DNA from: Scatolibacter rhodanostii
GTDB lineage: Bacteria > Bacillota > Clostridia > Oscillospirales > Acutalibacteraceae
Assembly: GCF_900197595.1 (NCBI RefSeq)
Contig: NZ_FZLO01000002.1
Location: 62,001 to 126,000 of the forward strand
Length of the DNA stretch: 64,000 nt
Reading direction: 5' to 3'
The position numbers and the translations under genes are program-made. Shown here piece after piece: positions 44,968-54,257 of this stretch; the stretch's first letter is position 1, and each line of letters opens with the position of its first letter. The notes beneath the pieces are model-generated. The model had not been told where the DNA came from. It ran no database searches and was given only the letters and a program-made list of their open reading frames with translations.

Positions 44968-45681
44968 TTATCCTTTATCGGTTTTATTATTTTTAAACAG
45001 TATTTTCTTTACAGCGAGCAAAGCTATTACTGCTGCAAATGATAGTAAAAGCAAAGATATCATACCCTCGCGATTGAATGAATCGCTTGTTTGTACAATT
45101 TTTCCTCCTGTCGGCTTATCAGGCACTACCGGTGTAGGCGTGGGAATAAAATTGCTTTTTTCTGCTTTGGGATATACTTCAAGATCATATAACCATTCAC
45201 TGTCCTTTGTGTAAAGAGGTAGATAAATCAAAAATGGTTCCACTGTTCCATACTGGCTTTCTTCTGTTTGAACAGCTAAATAAACCCCTTGCTCTATATC
45301 CGCAAAATTGGCTACCCCATTTTTCTCTGTTAATTTTTGTGCCATCGGCTTTTTTCCATGCAGATTATTGGCTAATTTTTGAGAAGCCTGCCGCTGTTGT
45401 TTCCCATAAATGAGCGTATTTAAATCAATTTTAGTATCTGAAAACTCGTGAATGAGTTCAAATTGCAAAGTTGTGTTTTCTACCGGAAGACCTACTTGAT
45501 AGAGAGAAAACTCTACATTCTCCTTAGGTGTACCCAATTCTGCCAATTCTATCTTAACACTGCCAATTCTATCTCTTTCATACAGAGAGTCTGCTGATAC
45601 TGGCATGGCGCTCAGTAAAAAAAACATGAGTATCATTGGAAAAATGCAATTTTGAAATCTTTTTGCCAATTTATGTTTCAT
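44968..45681 (-). CDS. Minor/anchor pilin-like surface protein
   Basis: 237 residues from the ATG at 45681 (GGGGG 5 nt upstream; frame open to 45705). A signal peptide (CIFPMILMFFLLSAMPVSAD) is followed by one SpaA-like beta domain (VKIELAELGTPKENVEFSLY to GVYLAVQTEESQYG), a proline-rich linker (FIPTPTPVVPDKPTGG), the sorting motif VQTSD instead of LPxTG, a hydrophobic segment and a basic tail. Last gene of the pilus operon, 117 nt or so after the sortase gene. Size, proline-rich tail and position fit a base pilin that joins the fibre to the wall. Confidence 0.75.
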   Translation of the reverse strand: MKHKLAKRFQNCIFPMILMFFLLSAMPVSADSLYERDRIGSVKIELAELGTPKENVEFSLYQVGLPVENTTLQFELIHEFSDTKIDLNTLIYGKQQRQASQKLANNLHGKKPMAQKLTEKNGVANFADIEQGVYLAVQTEESQYGTVEPFLIYLPLYTKDSEWLYDLEVYPKAEKSNFIPTPTPVVPDKPTGGKIVQTSDSFNREGMISLLLLSFAAVIALLAVKKILFKNNKTDKG

Positions 45682-45822
45682 ATGTTCCCCCACATCTCTC
45701 TTCATCCATCTATAGGAAAGACTTGCTTGCTAAAAGCTATCAAATTACTTTTTAAAAATAAGTTATTCCGTTCAGTATCTTTAAAATAAGGTTGTGTTCC
45801 ATTTTTCCATTTTCTTGTTTGC

Positions 45823-46701
45823 TTATTTATAGAATTTTCCTTTTCCATTCATTTGGTGTTTTAACTCAGGCAGTTTCTGTTTGCGGTAAACGACTCTCAT
45901 GATATAAAAACAAATGATTGGTATTAAAAAAGCAAGTATCCATAAAGCATTTTCTTGTCGCTCATTATTTTCAACTTCGCCTATCACTGCCTGCGCTTGA
46001 TTCGTAAAAGGAATTCGTTTTCCTCTAACCAGTAATCTATGTGTATTAATCCCATAGGGTGTACAGGTCACTAAAGTCACATAATCTTTATTCTCCGTAA
46101 TGTCCATACTGTCTAACTCTGAAGGCAAAACCGTTTCAATGTTATCTACTTCATATGCTAATGTTTCATCGAGTACATGGATATAAAAAAAATCTTTTTC
46201 CACCAATTGATCAATATCTGTCAATAACTTTGCAGAGGGTAAACCTCTATGTCCAGTCAGCACTGCATGGGTACTTTCTCCGCCTATTGGCAAAGATGAG
46301 CCAATATAATGACCGATTCCAACTTGCAGCACATTATCTTCTGTGCCATGATAAATAGGTAGATACACTTTAATAGCCGGAATTTCTAAAACTCCAATAA
46401 TTTCGTTTTCTCCAATATTTAGTATATTGTCATATTTTAGTTCTCTCGACTTAGTTTCAACAATGTTAGCTTCACTCAATGACTGATATTCTTTTCGCAA
46501 ATATTGATTATACTGATCTGCTTGTTCCTTTTCTTTGCTATAATCTTTTTCATCCATTTCTTCCACTTCGCCTAAATAGACGGCGGCCGCCTGACTTTGA
46601 CTTTTTTGATTAACCCAATTACTAATAGAAGGATAAAGGAGAATGGATGCCCCTGCTAAGAAAACAATGCCCAAAATAGCTGTGAATATTTTTCTCTTCA
46701 A
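45823..46701 (-). CDS. Class C (pilin-polymerising) sortase
   Basis: 292 residues from a TTG with GGAG 4 nt upstream. N-terminal and C-terminal membrane segments (WILAFLIPIICFYIMRVVY near the end) flank the sortase domain, the two-helix layout of class C enzymes. The catalytic His is in VLTGHRGLPSAKLLT, Cys in TLVTCTPYG and Arg in THRLLVRGKRI. It joins backbone pilins by lysine isopeptide bonds. Only one sortase gene is in the locus, so the housekeeping sortase must be elsewhere. Confidence 0.93.
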   Translation of the reverse strand: MKRKIFTAILGIVFLAGASILLYPSISNWVNQKSQSQAAAVYLGEVEEMDEKDYSKEKEQADQYNQYLRKEYQSLSEANIVETKSRELKYDNILNIGENEIIGVLEIPAIKVYLPIYHGTEDNVLQVGIGHYIGSSLPIGGESTHAVLTGHRGLPSAKLLTDIDQLVEKDFFYIHVLDETLAYEVDNIETVLPSELDSMDITENKDYVTLVTCTPYGINTHRLLVRGKRIPFTNQAQAVIGEVENNERQENALWILAFLIPIICFYIMRVVYRKQKLPELKHQMNGKGKFYK

Positions 46702-46803
46702 GGTACTCCATTCCTTTCCTTTATATAAACATCCTTTAACCCTGCTATTGCATGGTTGATTTCAAAAAACAATTGTTGCTTGATTGAGATTTCAAAGTTA
46801 CTC

Positions 46804-48426
46804 TTAGTCTCTTTCTTTTTTACGCATTCTCAAAAACATTGCTGCTGCTCCTGCCATAAGAACCGTTCCGCCAGCTGTAAACAGTACTGTTCCTACCCCA
46901 CCGGTTGAAGGAAGCTCTTTACCTGAAAAGTTTTTCACTTCCACTTTTACAACTCCAGCTTCAACTGTTGTATTTACTTCGCCAACCTGTGCAGCGATAT
47001 TGGTCAAGATTTCAGTTGTGGCACCGGTCCAAATTTGTCTGATTTCTTCCTCATATTCTGCCTGAATCAAAATTCTGATAGGCTCTTTTAGTTTGTTGTA
47101 TCCGTCAGGCGCTTCTATTTCTTCCAACAAATACGTTCCTGAATCAAGACCGCTGATGAGTATTTCATCTGTTCCATTACTTTTAATTACATCACCCTCG
47201 CCGCCTGTTACATACTTCGCGCCTGCTACAATTTCTTTCACCTTTACTTCCGTACGATTTTCCGGATTATTTCCCCATACCTGGTATAGTTTAAATTCAG
47301 CGTCGGCTAGCTTTGTATCGGCGTTTTCACTTTCTCCGTCCACTTTATTTACATTTACACCAAAAGTGAATACCACCACTTTATCTCGCGGTGTTTCTTT
47401 TTTGTCTGTGGTCGAATAGGGGTTTGAACTATAAGAAAGCCAAACTTCATTGGGGTTTCCCACAATGCCAATCACAGCATCTTCATTTAATTCGGCTTTA
47501 TAAGAAATCTCAATCTCATCGCCTGTTTGAATGCCCGCAATCGTCATTAAGTTAGGAATAGTCACTGAAAAAGTAGCACCTACAACGTCAGTAGAGACAT
47601 CGAATTGATTATCCTGCAATACAATGTCGCCAATTGTTATGCGGATATCGGCTTTGCTATTATAAATAAAAGAAAGCCCGTCGCTCATTTCATCATAAAA
47701 AGTCATCTCATATTTTTTATATCCTGTGATATCCGGCACTTTACTATAAAAAGCAAAGGGAATTTCATCACCGATGTGGTAATCTGCCGCATCATTAAAT
47801 CCTTCACCATATATCTCTGTCGCTTCGGCATTTTTATATTCTTCATCGAATACTTTTTTCTCTACAGATGGATAATCTGACTTAATTGTAATTTCGGTAT
47901 CACTCATAGCCGTATCTAGCATACAGAGAGAAGCTGCTCCCCCCGTTTGATTGGTTTCGTCTACCAAATAGTAACCAAATGGCAGTTCATCAATCAATAC
48001 AAAGTCATCTTGTTGGGCTGTTATTGTCCCATAGTCTCCTACACCAATTGTTCCATCTTCCACTGCCTGACGAATAGCTAAGCGAACCTCATCGGCAAAT
48101 TCCCGAACTTTAGCTTCTTCCGTCAGCGCTTGTATGTAGGCTAAAATTTCTTCCTCTTCTTCTTTTTCTGTCACTGTCTTTAAGATATTTTCGAAAACCG
48201 GATTTAGTGTATAAGAAATTTTAGGCTGAGAATCTTCTCCGCTTAGTGCTACACTGGCATTTAAAATGCGATAATAGGAAAAATCTTTTCCCATTAGGCT
48301 CTGCCCGTCTTTAGCGTTAATCTTGATACTGCCGACTAAAGCGCCCGCTGATACTATCATGCCCATGCTCATAACAACTAACATTGCTAAGAAAAATGCG
48401 GATATTTTTTTTCCGATTACTTTCAT
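46804..48426 (-). CDS. Backbone (major) pilin, FimA/SpaA type
   Basis: 540 residues with AGGAGG upstream of the ATG. Signal peptide (FFLAMLVVMSMGMIVSAGAL), then a pilin motif with the joining lysine in SDYPSVEKKVFDEE, isopeptide-forming D2 domains (DYHIGDEIPFAFYSKVPD), a SpaA-type domain (DAEFKLYQVWG) and the E-box GTYLLEEIEAPDGYN. It ends LPSTG, hydrophobic segment, MRKKERD. These are the features of a sortase-polymerised shaft pilin. The sortase gene follows by 102 nt. Confidence 0.92.
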   Translation of the reverse strand: MKVIGKKISAFFLAMLVVMSMGMIVSAGALVGSIKINAKDGQSLMGKDFSYYRILNASVALSGEDSQPKISYTLNPVFENILKTVTEKEEEEEILAYIQALTEEAKVREFADEVRLAIRQAVEDGTIGVGDYGTITAQQDDFVLIDELPFGYYLVDETNQTGGAASLCMLDTAMSDTEITIKSDYPSVEKKVFDEEYKNAEATEIYGEGFNDAADYHIGDEIPFAFYSKVPDITGYKKYEMTFYDEMSDGLSFIYNSKADIRITIGDIVLQDNQFDVSTDVVGATFSVTIPNLMTIAGIQTGDEIEISYKAELNEDAVIGIVGNPNEVWLSYSSNPYSTTDKKETPRDKVVVFTFGVNVNKVDGESENADTKLADAEFKLYQVWGNNPENRTEVKVKEIVAGAKYVTGGEGDVIKSNGTDEILISGLDSGTYLLEEIEAPDGYNKLKEPIRILIQAEYEEEIRQIWTGATTEILTNIAAQVGEVNTTVEAGVVKVEVKNFSGKELPSTGGVGTVLFTAGGTVLMAGAAAMFLRMRKKERD

Positions 48427-48469
48427 GCTTCTTCCTCCTCGTTTGTTTGAACAAATTCTTCTGACTGCG

Positions 48470-51400
48470 CTAAGATTTGGTTAATTGTTTTCTATTTTTC
48501 CGTTTTGACTTTGCATACAATCCCAAAATCAAACTGGAAATTACCATAGCTATACCCGCCAAGTGGTAGAAAGCATCTCCTATGCCACCTGTTTCAGGAA
48601 GCTCTGCCTGTTCCGCTTCCCAAATATTTGTAATACTGATTGTACCTTTCGGAATTCCATTATTTTGATAAACCGCTATGTAACCAGCTGGAATTCCTAT
48701 TTCTTCTACAGAATAGTAATAACTATTCCCTTCAGGGTTTGTTCTCTCTAAATTCTCCCAAGCATACTGCCAACCATTTTCTTTTGTGAGATGAACAGGT
48801 TCTCCCACTTTTTCCTTTTCTCCTGCTTCGTTTTCTGGATTTGTATAGTCAGAAAGTTTTATATCTATCTGATTCAGCCAGCTTAAGGCATCAAACTTAT
48901 ACGCCACATCTTCTGTGATCGTCGGAATTGTATACGAAAAAGTTTTATCCCACGGATTTTCAATTTTTTCTATAAAGCTTTGATTTTTAAGTACATTCCA
49001 ACTTAAGCTGTTATAATTTGTTTCAATTTCTACTGTTAGGGTTGACCCGGGAGCCACCAAAATAGTTTTGGTCTGCGAAAGATTGGGATTTGTCGATTCA
49101 GCTTGAATGGTAACCGTATGCCCTATCGGACGAGTCTCTTGTCGGTAAAGCTGAACCTGAATATCCTCAACCACGGGTTCTATTGGTTTTCCTACTTTAT
49201 CACTCCAGTATTTTTCAACTTTTAGCACTTTATATTCGTTGGGTAAGAACAGTTCTCCGCCGCCTTTAATGAATGCCTTGATATTTTCTGCCGTTACTTT
49301 TTCTTCTCCCAGAGAATTTTTTAAACGATTGATCAGATTTATAATTGCCTCTTTATTCTCATCAATGCTCTGTGTCTGGCTAGGTGACCAAACAAAATAA
49401 AGAGGCTTTGCTGTCTCTAAATCATATCCTTCCGGTGCAGTGGTTTCTACTAATTTATAGAGAATATCCTGCGATTGTTCTATCACATCAATATTGGGAT
49501 TTGCCCCAACAGCACCTTGCGTTGGTATCGGTCTAAAAAGAATTTTTCCATTTTCATCCGACTTTGCCTGATTGGTTACCAGTTCCCATCCTTGGTTTGA
49601 ATTATCCGCTTTTATTTTATAGAGAGAGAATTCCGCTCCTGAAAGCTTTTTCTGATAATTCTCGCTGTCTGTTTTGTATAAGGTAAGCTGGAATTTATAG
49701 GACGTTGCTCCACTTTTTGAAGTGTCAATAATTGTTTTGTCTTTATCTCCGTGTCCTTTACCTACTCCTTTGAGTTCAATGCTGTTGTCCATAGTAACAT
49801 CGACACCTGTCCGAATTGGTTCAAAGTAATAGTGATACTCCAGTACTAAAGCCGTGCTGTCAGGCACTGTAAAATTGGTTTTATAAGTAGCCCCATCATG
49901 ATTAAAATTAAAATACCCCGGCAGCAGCTCGTGTCCTTTATAACCATTTTGCTCATTCGATGCATCATAGTAATAGAGTCTTGCTGAATTCGGCACTAGA
50001 TAAAGCTGTCTTAAATTAGCAGTAACAGTTGTTAGCTGGTCTGTAAGGGTAAGCACATTTGAATTTTTGTCCAAATCATCTGCATTGGGGTTAATAATAA
50101 TTCGATAGAGAATATCATTTTCATCTTGCTGCTCACCGAATTTGTCTATTGTTTTAACTTCTCTCTCTACTTCAACCTTTTGACTGCCAGAAAACTCACC
50201 CATGATTACTGTATTTTGATAGGTAACAGTTTTACTGATGAAATCTTTCCAGTTTGCATCTTCGGCGATTGACAGTTGATAATAAATAGCAACCGCACTC
50301 TCTCCATATCCTTCTTGAATCTGAATTTGCAGCTGATTATTATCTGTCATCTCATAAGATACTAAATCTTTTATGTCTTTTTTGGTGGTCCAATTATAGT
50401 CATATTCGTAGTGATCACTTCCGTAGAAAGAAGCTTTAAAAGATTCTTCTACAAATTCTGTTCCGGCCGGTAAAGAATCTATTAGTAATAAATCACCTTC
50501 CTGCAATCCATCCAAATTCACTAAAAGACGATAATAAAGTGTATTTTGAATGTCACCATAATTTACTTTAAAAGATTCTTCTTGATAAGATGTTGCCCCT
50601 GACCCTGTTGGGCTCGCCTGTTTTACCAGCGCATACTCAACAGTATGTGTTTTTTTAGCGACATCTACTTCTGTCTTGCCGTTTATCGTAAAATTGGCTG
50701 TGTTTACAAATTCCGTATCTCCTCTGTCTTCAATCCAACTGTAATCTGCATAAGTGCCATACGAAAATTGAAGTTGGTCATATGATTTCAAAATCATATC
50801 GGGGTTTGTAAGCACAATTTTAAACGATTTCAGCTGCAAATCAGAATTCTCAATCAACTCTTGTCGTGTATACGAGCTCCCTGCTGCATCGGCTGCCTCA
50901 TAAAAAAGCAACGTGTAATCTTCTTGTGCCAGTAAAACAGATTGATTTCCTTTTGTCGCCTTAATTTCAAATGATCCAAAAGTGTCTCCCGTAAAATAAA
51001 GGTGGTCACCTGCTGTATCTATGTATGAAAAGCTATTGCCCGTGTCATTCAGCTTTGGCATTTTTAGAGTAGTCGTCCAAGTATATTTTTCGCCTTCTCT
51101 GATTTTCGTGGTTACATTTTCTGCTTTTTTGGTCTGGTAATCAGGTTTAGCAATCACCGGATAATCTGATGTATAATCGTTATCATCTTCATCCGTTACC
51201 TTTCCTTGGTTCTCGTAAAGCACTTGTTCGCCAATTTCTGTTTTGGTAACTTCTGTTTCATAAGTGATATAGATTTTATCCTTGGGCATATCTGTAAACT
51301 GATAAGGAAGTTGGATATTATCTTTTATCACTCGATTCCCAGCATCTTTAATTGTTATTTTTACATTTGATAAACCAATGTTTGTGCCTGCCTCTTTTAA

Positions 51401-52774
51401 AATATCTTGAAGCCACCAACCATTAATATCCTGCTTACTCTGATTAAGCGTGATTGTCCACGTTATTTTATTGGTTTCTTTGCTATACCATCCTGATTTG
51501 CTGATAATACTATTCTTGAAAGTAATCGTAGTAGAAGAGTTGTCATTATTCGGACCACTTTGTGCTATCGCTTTATTTTCAACCGTTATTTCTCCATTAA
51601 TCGGCTTCCCATCCTTGCCTAAAAAGAAGCCTTCTTGAAGAACCGCCGTATACGTAATTTCATAAGATTCTCCTGCTGCCAGTGCAGGAAGTGCTTCATA
51701 GATAAAACTTTGTTTTCCTTCATTTGTTGTAATTTCAGGTTTTTCAGCAGAAAAGCTTGTATCTATTTCACCGCTTGCTTTCTTTTTGACAATTTGAAAG
51801 CTTTCTGTATCATAAGCAATCTTTTCATGCTGTAAACTATCCATGACTTTGATTGTTCCTTTGGTTCCTTTTACAGAAGAGACCTTAACCATATAGTTTG
51901 CTTTATCATCTGCCTGGTCACCATTCAGCCATTTCTCTATTTTCACATCGGTGCGTTTTTCTTCTGGAATTGGATTAACGTGAAAACGATATTCTCCTTC
52001 ACCAATGATAATCCAAGTTCCTTCTCCGCCCTCTTGCAGACTTGCCTGTCCTTGCATATAAAAACTTCCTGCAATACGTGATTCAGGTCTCGATTCTAAA
52101 AATTCCTGCTTGTATGTAAGAACTACTTCATTATTTTTCACTTCATATTGACCGACTATCACAGAACCTTCTTTAATCGCACCACTCTGATTTTCTGACC
52201 AACTAATTCCTTGTGTGGGCAATTTAAGAATGGCTACAGGATTGTCAGTCGTTACTTTTCCGTTTTCAATATCAAAGTTAATTTCTATTTGAATTTCATC
52301 TTTGTCATAAATATCCTTGCTTGGGTCTAACACAGGTATATATTGATCTCCCTCTTTTTTCTCTATTTTCATTCCAGTAATATAGGGAGAAATATCAACG
52401 CTAAGCAAGTCCTTTTTTATTTCAGAATTTTGTCCTTGAACCTCAGAATTCTTACCAGATACTTCCGTTTTTGGGCTCGGTTTATTTACGGTTTCCGATT
52501 GTTCTGCTGCTGGTTCAACACTCTTTTTTTCTGTATTTTCTTCTATTTGACTTGATTGCTGTGGTATTTCAGATTCTAAGTTTGTGGGTGATGAGCTTGC
52601 GGATTCTGCCGGAAGCTTTTCTATTATTTCTCCTAATTGACTTTCCTCTTTATCCTGCAAACCTTCTGCATAGACCAACGGTGTTCCAGCAGAAATTGTT
52701 ATGAGCAGTACCATGATAAGAGAAAACACTTTTTTGCCGAACTTTAATTTCTTTCTTCTTTTCCACTTTGTCAC
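48470..52774 (-). CDS. Pilus tip/adhesin protein, LPxTG-anchored
   Basis: 1434 residues from a GTG at 52774 (AGAGGGG 9 nt upstream). Signal peptide (KKVFSLIMVLLITISAGTPL), Ser/Glu/Gln-rich spacer, then a long array of adhesin-like beta domains (phrases such as KITWTITLNQSKQDINGWWL and KYTWTTTLKMPKLNDTG), a SpaA-type domain near residue 1030 (KTDSENYQKKLSGAEFSLYK) and a Cna B domain near 1200 (YWSDKVGKPIEPVVEDIQV). It ends LPETG, membrane segment, basic tail. First gene of the operon, and largest, as tip proteins usually are. Ligand unknown. Confidence 0.85.
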   Translation of the reverse strand: MTKWKRRKKLKFGKKVFSLIMVLLITISAGTPLVYAEGLQDKEESQLGEIIEKLPAESASSSPTNLESEIPQQSSQIEENTEKKSVEPAAEQSETVNKPSPKTEVSGKNSEVQGQNSEIKKDLLSVDISPYITGMKIEKKEGDQYIPVLDPSKDIYDKDEIQIEINFDIENGKVTTDNPVAILKLPTQGISWSENQSGAIKEGSVIVGQYEVKNNEVVLTYKQEFLESRPESRIAGSFYMQGQASLQEGGEGTWIIIGEGEYRFHVNPIPEEKRTDVKIEKWLNGDQADDKANYMVKVSSVKGTKGTIKVMDSLQHEKIAYDTESFQIVKKKASGEIDTSFSAEKPEITTNEGKQSFIYEALPALAAGESYEITYTAVLQEGFFLGKDGKPINGEITVENKAIAQSGPNNDNSSTTITFKNSIISKSGWYSKETNKITWTITLNQSKQDINGWWLQDILKEAGTNIGLSNVKITIKDAGNRVIKDNIQLPYQFTDMPKDKIYITYETEVTKTEIGEQVLYENQGKVTDEDDNDYTSDYPVIAKPDYQTKKAENVTTKIREGEKYTWTTTLKMPKLNDTGNSFSYIDTAGDHLYFTGDTFGSFEIKATKGNQSVLLAQEDYTLLFYEAADAAGSSYTRQELIENSDLQLKSFKIVLTNPDMILKSYDQLQFSYGTYADYSWIEDRGDTEFVNTANFTINGKTEVDVAKKTHTVEYALVKQASPTGSGATSYQEESFKVNYGDIQNTLYYRLLVNLDGLQEGDLLLIDSLPAGTEFVEESFKASFYGSDHYEYDYNWTTKKDIKDLVSYEMTDNNQLQIQIQEGYGESAVAIYYQLSIAEDANWKDFISKTVTYQNTVIMGEFSGSQKVEVEREVKTIDKFGEQQDENDILYRIIINPNADDLDKNSNVLTLTDQLTTVTANLRQLYLVPNSARLYYYDASNEQNGYKGHELLPGYFNFNHDGATYKTNFTVPDSTALVLEYHYYFEPIRTGVDVTMDNSIELKGVGKGHGDKDKTIIDTSKSGATSYKFQLTLYKTDSENYQKKLSGAEFSLYKIKADNSNQGWELVTNQAKSDENGKILFRPIPTQGAVGANPNIDVIEQSQDILYKLVETTAPEGYDLETAKPLYFVWSPSQTQSIDENKEAIINLINRLKNSLGEEKVTAENIKAFIKGGGELFLPNEYKVLKVEKYWSDKVGKPIEPVVEDIQVQLYRQETRPIGHTVTIQAESTNPNLSQTKTILVAPGSTLTVEIETNYNSLSWNVLKNQSFIEKIENPWDKTFSYTIPTITEDVAYKFDALSWLNQIDIKLSDYTNPENEAGEKEKVGEPVHLTKENGWQYAWENLERTNPEGNSYYYSVEEIGIPAGYIAVYQNNGIPKGTISITNIWEAEQAELPETGGIGDAFYHLAGIAMVISSLILGLYAKSKRKNRKQLTKS

Positions 52775-53180
52775 AGATATATTCCCCTCTCGCTAAAGAA
52801 TGAGTCCATATAAAATGTATACCTTCAAGATGTTTAGCGGAGCTTTCCTCCGAACAGGCTCTACTTACTATTTCATACGTTAGAGACACCACATTTATGC
52901 CAACTTTTTTAAATATAGTTTTTCTTTGGTTACTTTTTAGAGACGGTAAAAAAGTCGATTCTTAAAAGTATTTGTCTTGTTTGTGCATAGAATTCTATTA
53001 CTTTTAAATTTGTCCCTAGTTCAGTATTTTATCATTTGAACTTCGTCAAATTTTGTATAACTCGGCTTGATAAATTTATAAGCTTTTGTTCAGTTCAGTC
53101 GATTTTTCACCGAAAAGAAAACATTTATAGCTTTTTTCTTTTTTCTGCTCCTTCAAATATTTCAAGATCGACCACAATTA
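52775..53180. other. Leader region of the pilus operon
   Basis: No gene seen. It should contain the promoter for the pilus operon on the minus strand, but no convincing -35/-10 pair was found. A 12-bp palindrome ATAGAATTCTAT lies at 52987-52998 and a small hairpin CGGAG-CTCCG at 52838-52852. Confidence 0.4.
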
Positions 53181-53225
53181 AAAAGTGCAAAGAACAAAAT
53201 CGGTATGTTCTTTGCACTGCTTTTT
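53181..53225 (-). terminator. Terminator of the 69-residue ORF
   Basis: AGTGCAAAGAACA and its complement around a short loop, flanked by AAAAA and TTTTT on both strands. It lies 11 nt after the stop codon of the gene at 53236. Confidence 0.8.
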
Positions 53226-53235
53226 AGCTTTCCTA

Positions 53236-53445
53236 TTAACTTTTAAAATTCGAATTCATTATATCCAGGCTTGAGAGTCTCTGATATTCTTCTACTGCTT
53301 TAACCTGTCTGCGTAAATCAAAAGCTGTATGAATAAACTCCCCTTGCTCATGCAATGTCATCTGCAACGATATCGGCAAAGACAAAAAATAAGTTCTTGA
53401 GCTTTTACTTTTAGAAATCAACAAATCTAAATTTTCATAGGACAA
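53236..53445 (-). CDS. Small conserved-looking protein of unknown function (69 aa)
   Basis: 69 residues from a TTG with AGAGGTGATC just upstream, and a terminator directly after the stop, so it is a real transcription unit. The core SRTYFLSLPISLQMTLHEQG followed by EFIHTAFDLRRQVKAVEEYQ is helical. It recalls small hypothetical proteins of Clostridia, but I cannot name a family. No membrane segment. Confidence 0.65.
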   Translation of the reverse strand: MSYENLDLLISKSKSSRTYFLSLPISLQMTLHEQGEFIHTAFDLRRQVKAVEEYQRLSSLDIMNSNFKS

Positions 53446-53588
53446 ATGATCACCTCTAAACTATCATGCACGTTATGCTAAGCACAAACGATACCTACAA
53501 AATGTTATCCCTATCTAGTATCCTCCCATAAAATGAATTTACTCTTTGTACTATGTAAATTTTGCTGTTGAATCTTCCTAACAAAATA

Positions 53589-53638
53589 AAAAAAACAGCA
53601 TAGAGTGGTGATAAAATCACAATTCTATGCTGTTTTTT
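53589..53638. terminator. Long bidirectional hairpin
   Basis: AAAAAACAGCATAGA and its complement, with an inner GTGAT/ATCAC stem, form a nearly perfect stem with T runs on both strands. It lies between the cspA terminator and the 69-residue gene and has no obvious gene of its own to end. Confidence 0.7.
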
Positions 53639-53698
53639 ATTAAACTGATTTTTAATTGTAAGATAACTTTTTGTTAAATTTTCTTGATGAATGCAAAA

Positions 53699-53741
53699 AA
53701 GGTGAACCCCCCGGCTATACGCCAAGGGGTTCACCTTCACA
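53699..53741 (-). terminator. Terminator of cspA
   Basis: AAGGTGAACCCC and its complement, followed on the minus strand by TTTTTTG. It lies 45 nt after the cspA stop. Confidence 0.85.
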
Positions 53742-53785
53742 AAAAGGATTTTTCACAAGAGTGAGAAATTCTTGAGGTTCAAAAC

Positions 53786-54001
53786 TTAAACAACTGGAAC
53801 AACGTTTGTTGCTCTGTATTTTGAGCTGTTTTTAGGATCTACTTCAGTGTCAAAAGTAACTTTTTGACCTTCTTGAAGTGATTTGTATCCCTCAGAAATG
53901 ATTGCTGAGAAATGTACAAAAACATCTTCGCCGCCGTCATCATTAGAAATGAAGCCATATCCTTTTTCTGCGTTGAACCATTTAACTGTACCGTTATTCA
54001 T
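53786..54001 (-). CDS. Cold shock protein (CspA family)
   Basis: 71 residues from the ATG at 54001, with GGAGGTGC 6 nt upstream. A single cold shock domain with RNP1 (KGYGFISND) and RNP2 (DVFVHFSAI), binding single-stranded RNA and DNA and melting RNA hairpins. It has its own sigma-A promoter (54133-54161), a leader of about 125 nt with a long hairpin and a terminator. Confidence 0.95.
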   Translation of the reverse strand: MNNGTVKWFNAEKGYGFISNDDGGEDVFVHFSAIISEGYKSLQEGQKVTFDTEVDPKNSSKYRATNVVPVV

Positions 54002-54049
54002 AAACCGGCACCTCCAAGTAATATTATATTCTCCCTCTGACAAATAGAA

Positions 54050-54103
54050 AACTCACATCATGTAAATCATAAACGGACAATGACTTACATACAAATGTGA
54101 GTT
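54050..54103 (-). promoter_or_regulatory. Structured 5' leader of cspA
   Basis: AACTCACAT (54050-54058) pairs with ATGTGAGTT (54095-54103), with further pairing ATGTAA/TTACAT inside. The hairpin lies in the cspA leader, about 50 nt before the start codon. Cold shock mRNAs often use leader refolding to control translation with temperature. Confidence 0.5.
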
Positions 54104-54132
54104 CAAGTTCGTACATTCAGAATATTGTAATC

Positions 54133-54161
54133 AGTATAGCATTCTCTTTTTGAGATGTCAA
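54133..54161 (-). promoter_or_regulatory. Sigma-A promoter of cspA
   Basis: Minus strand TTGACA (54156-54161) and TATACT (54133-54138) with a 17-nt spacer. The start point would be near 54126. Confidence 0.8.
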
Positions 54162-54257
54162 GATACTTTGGGCATTTTTTAGAAACTGTAAAAATTTTTC
54201 TAATAAATTTTATTGTTTTTAACAACAATTTAGTCTTTTTTCGACTTATTCCAACTT

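Noticed and set aside
52987-52998. Palindrome ATAGAATTCTAT upstream of the pilus operon as a copy of the regulator's inverted repeat
   Set aside because: Only ATAGAA is shared with the 20-nt arms at 43419-43465; a 12-bp AT-rich palindrome is likely by chance.
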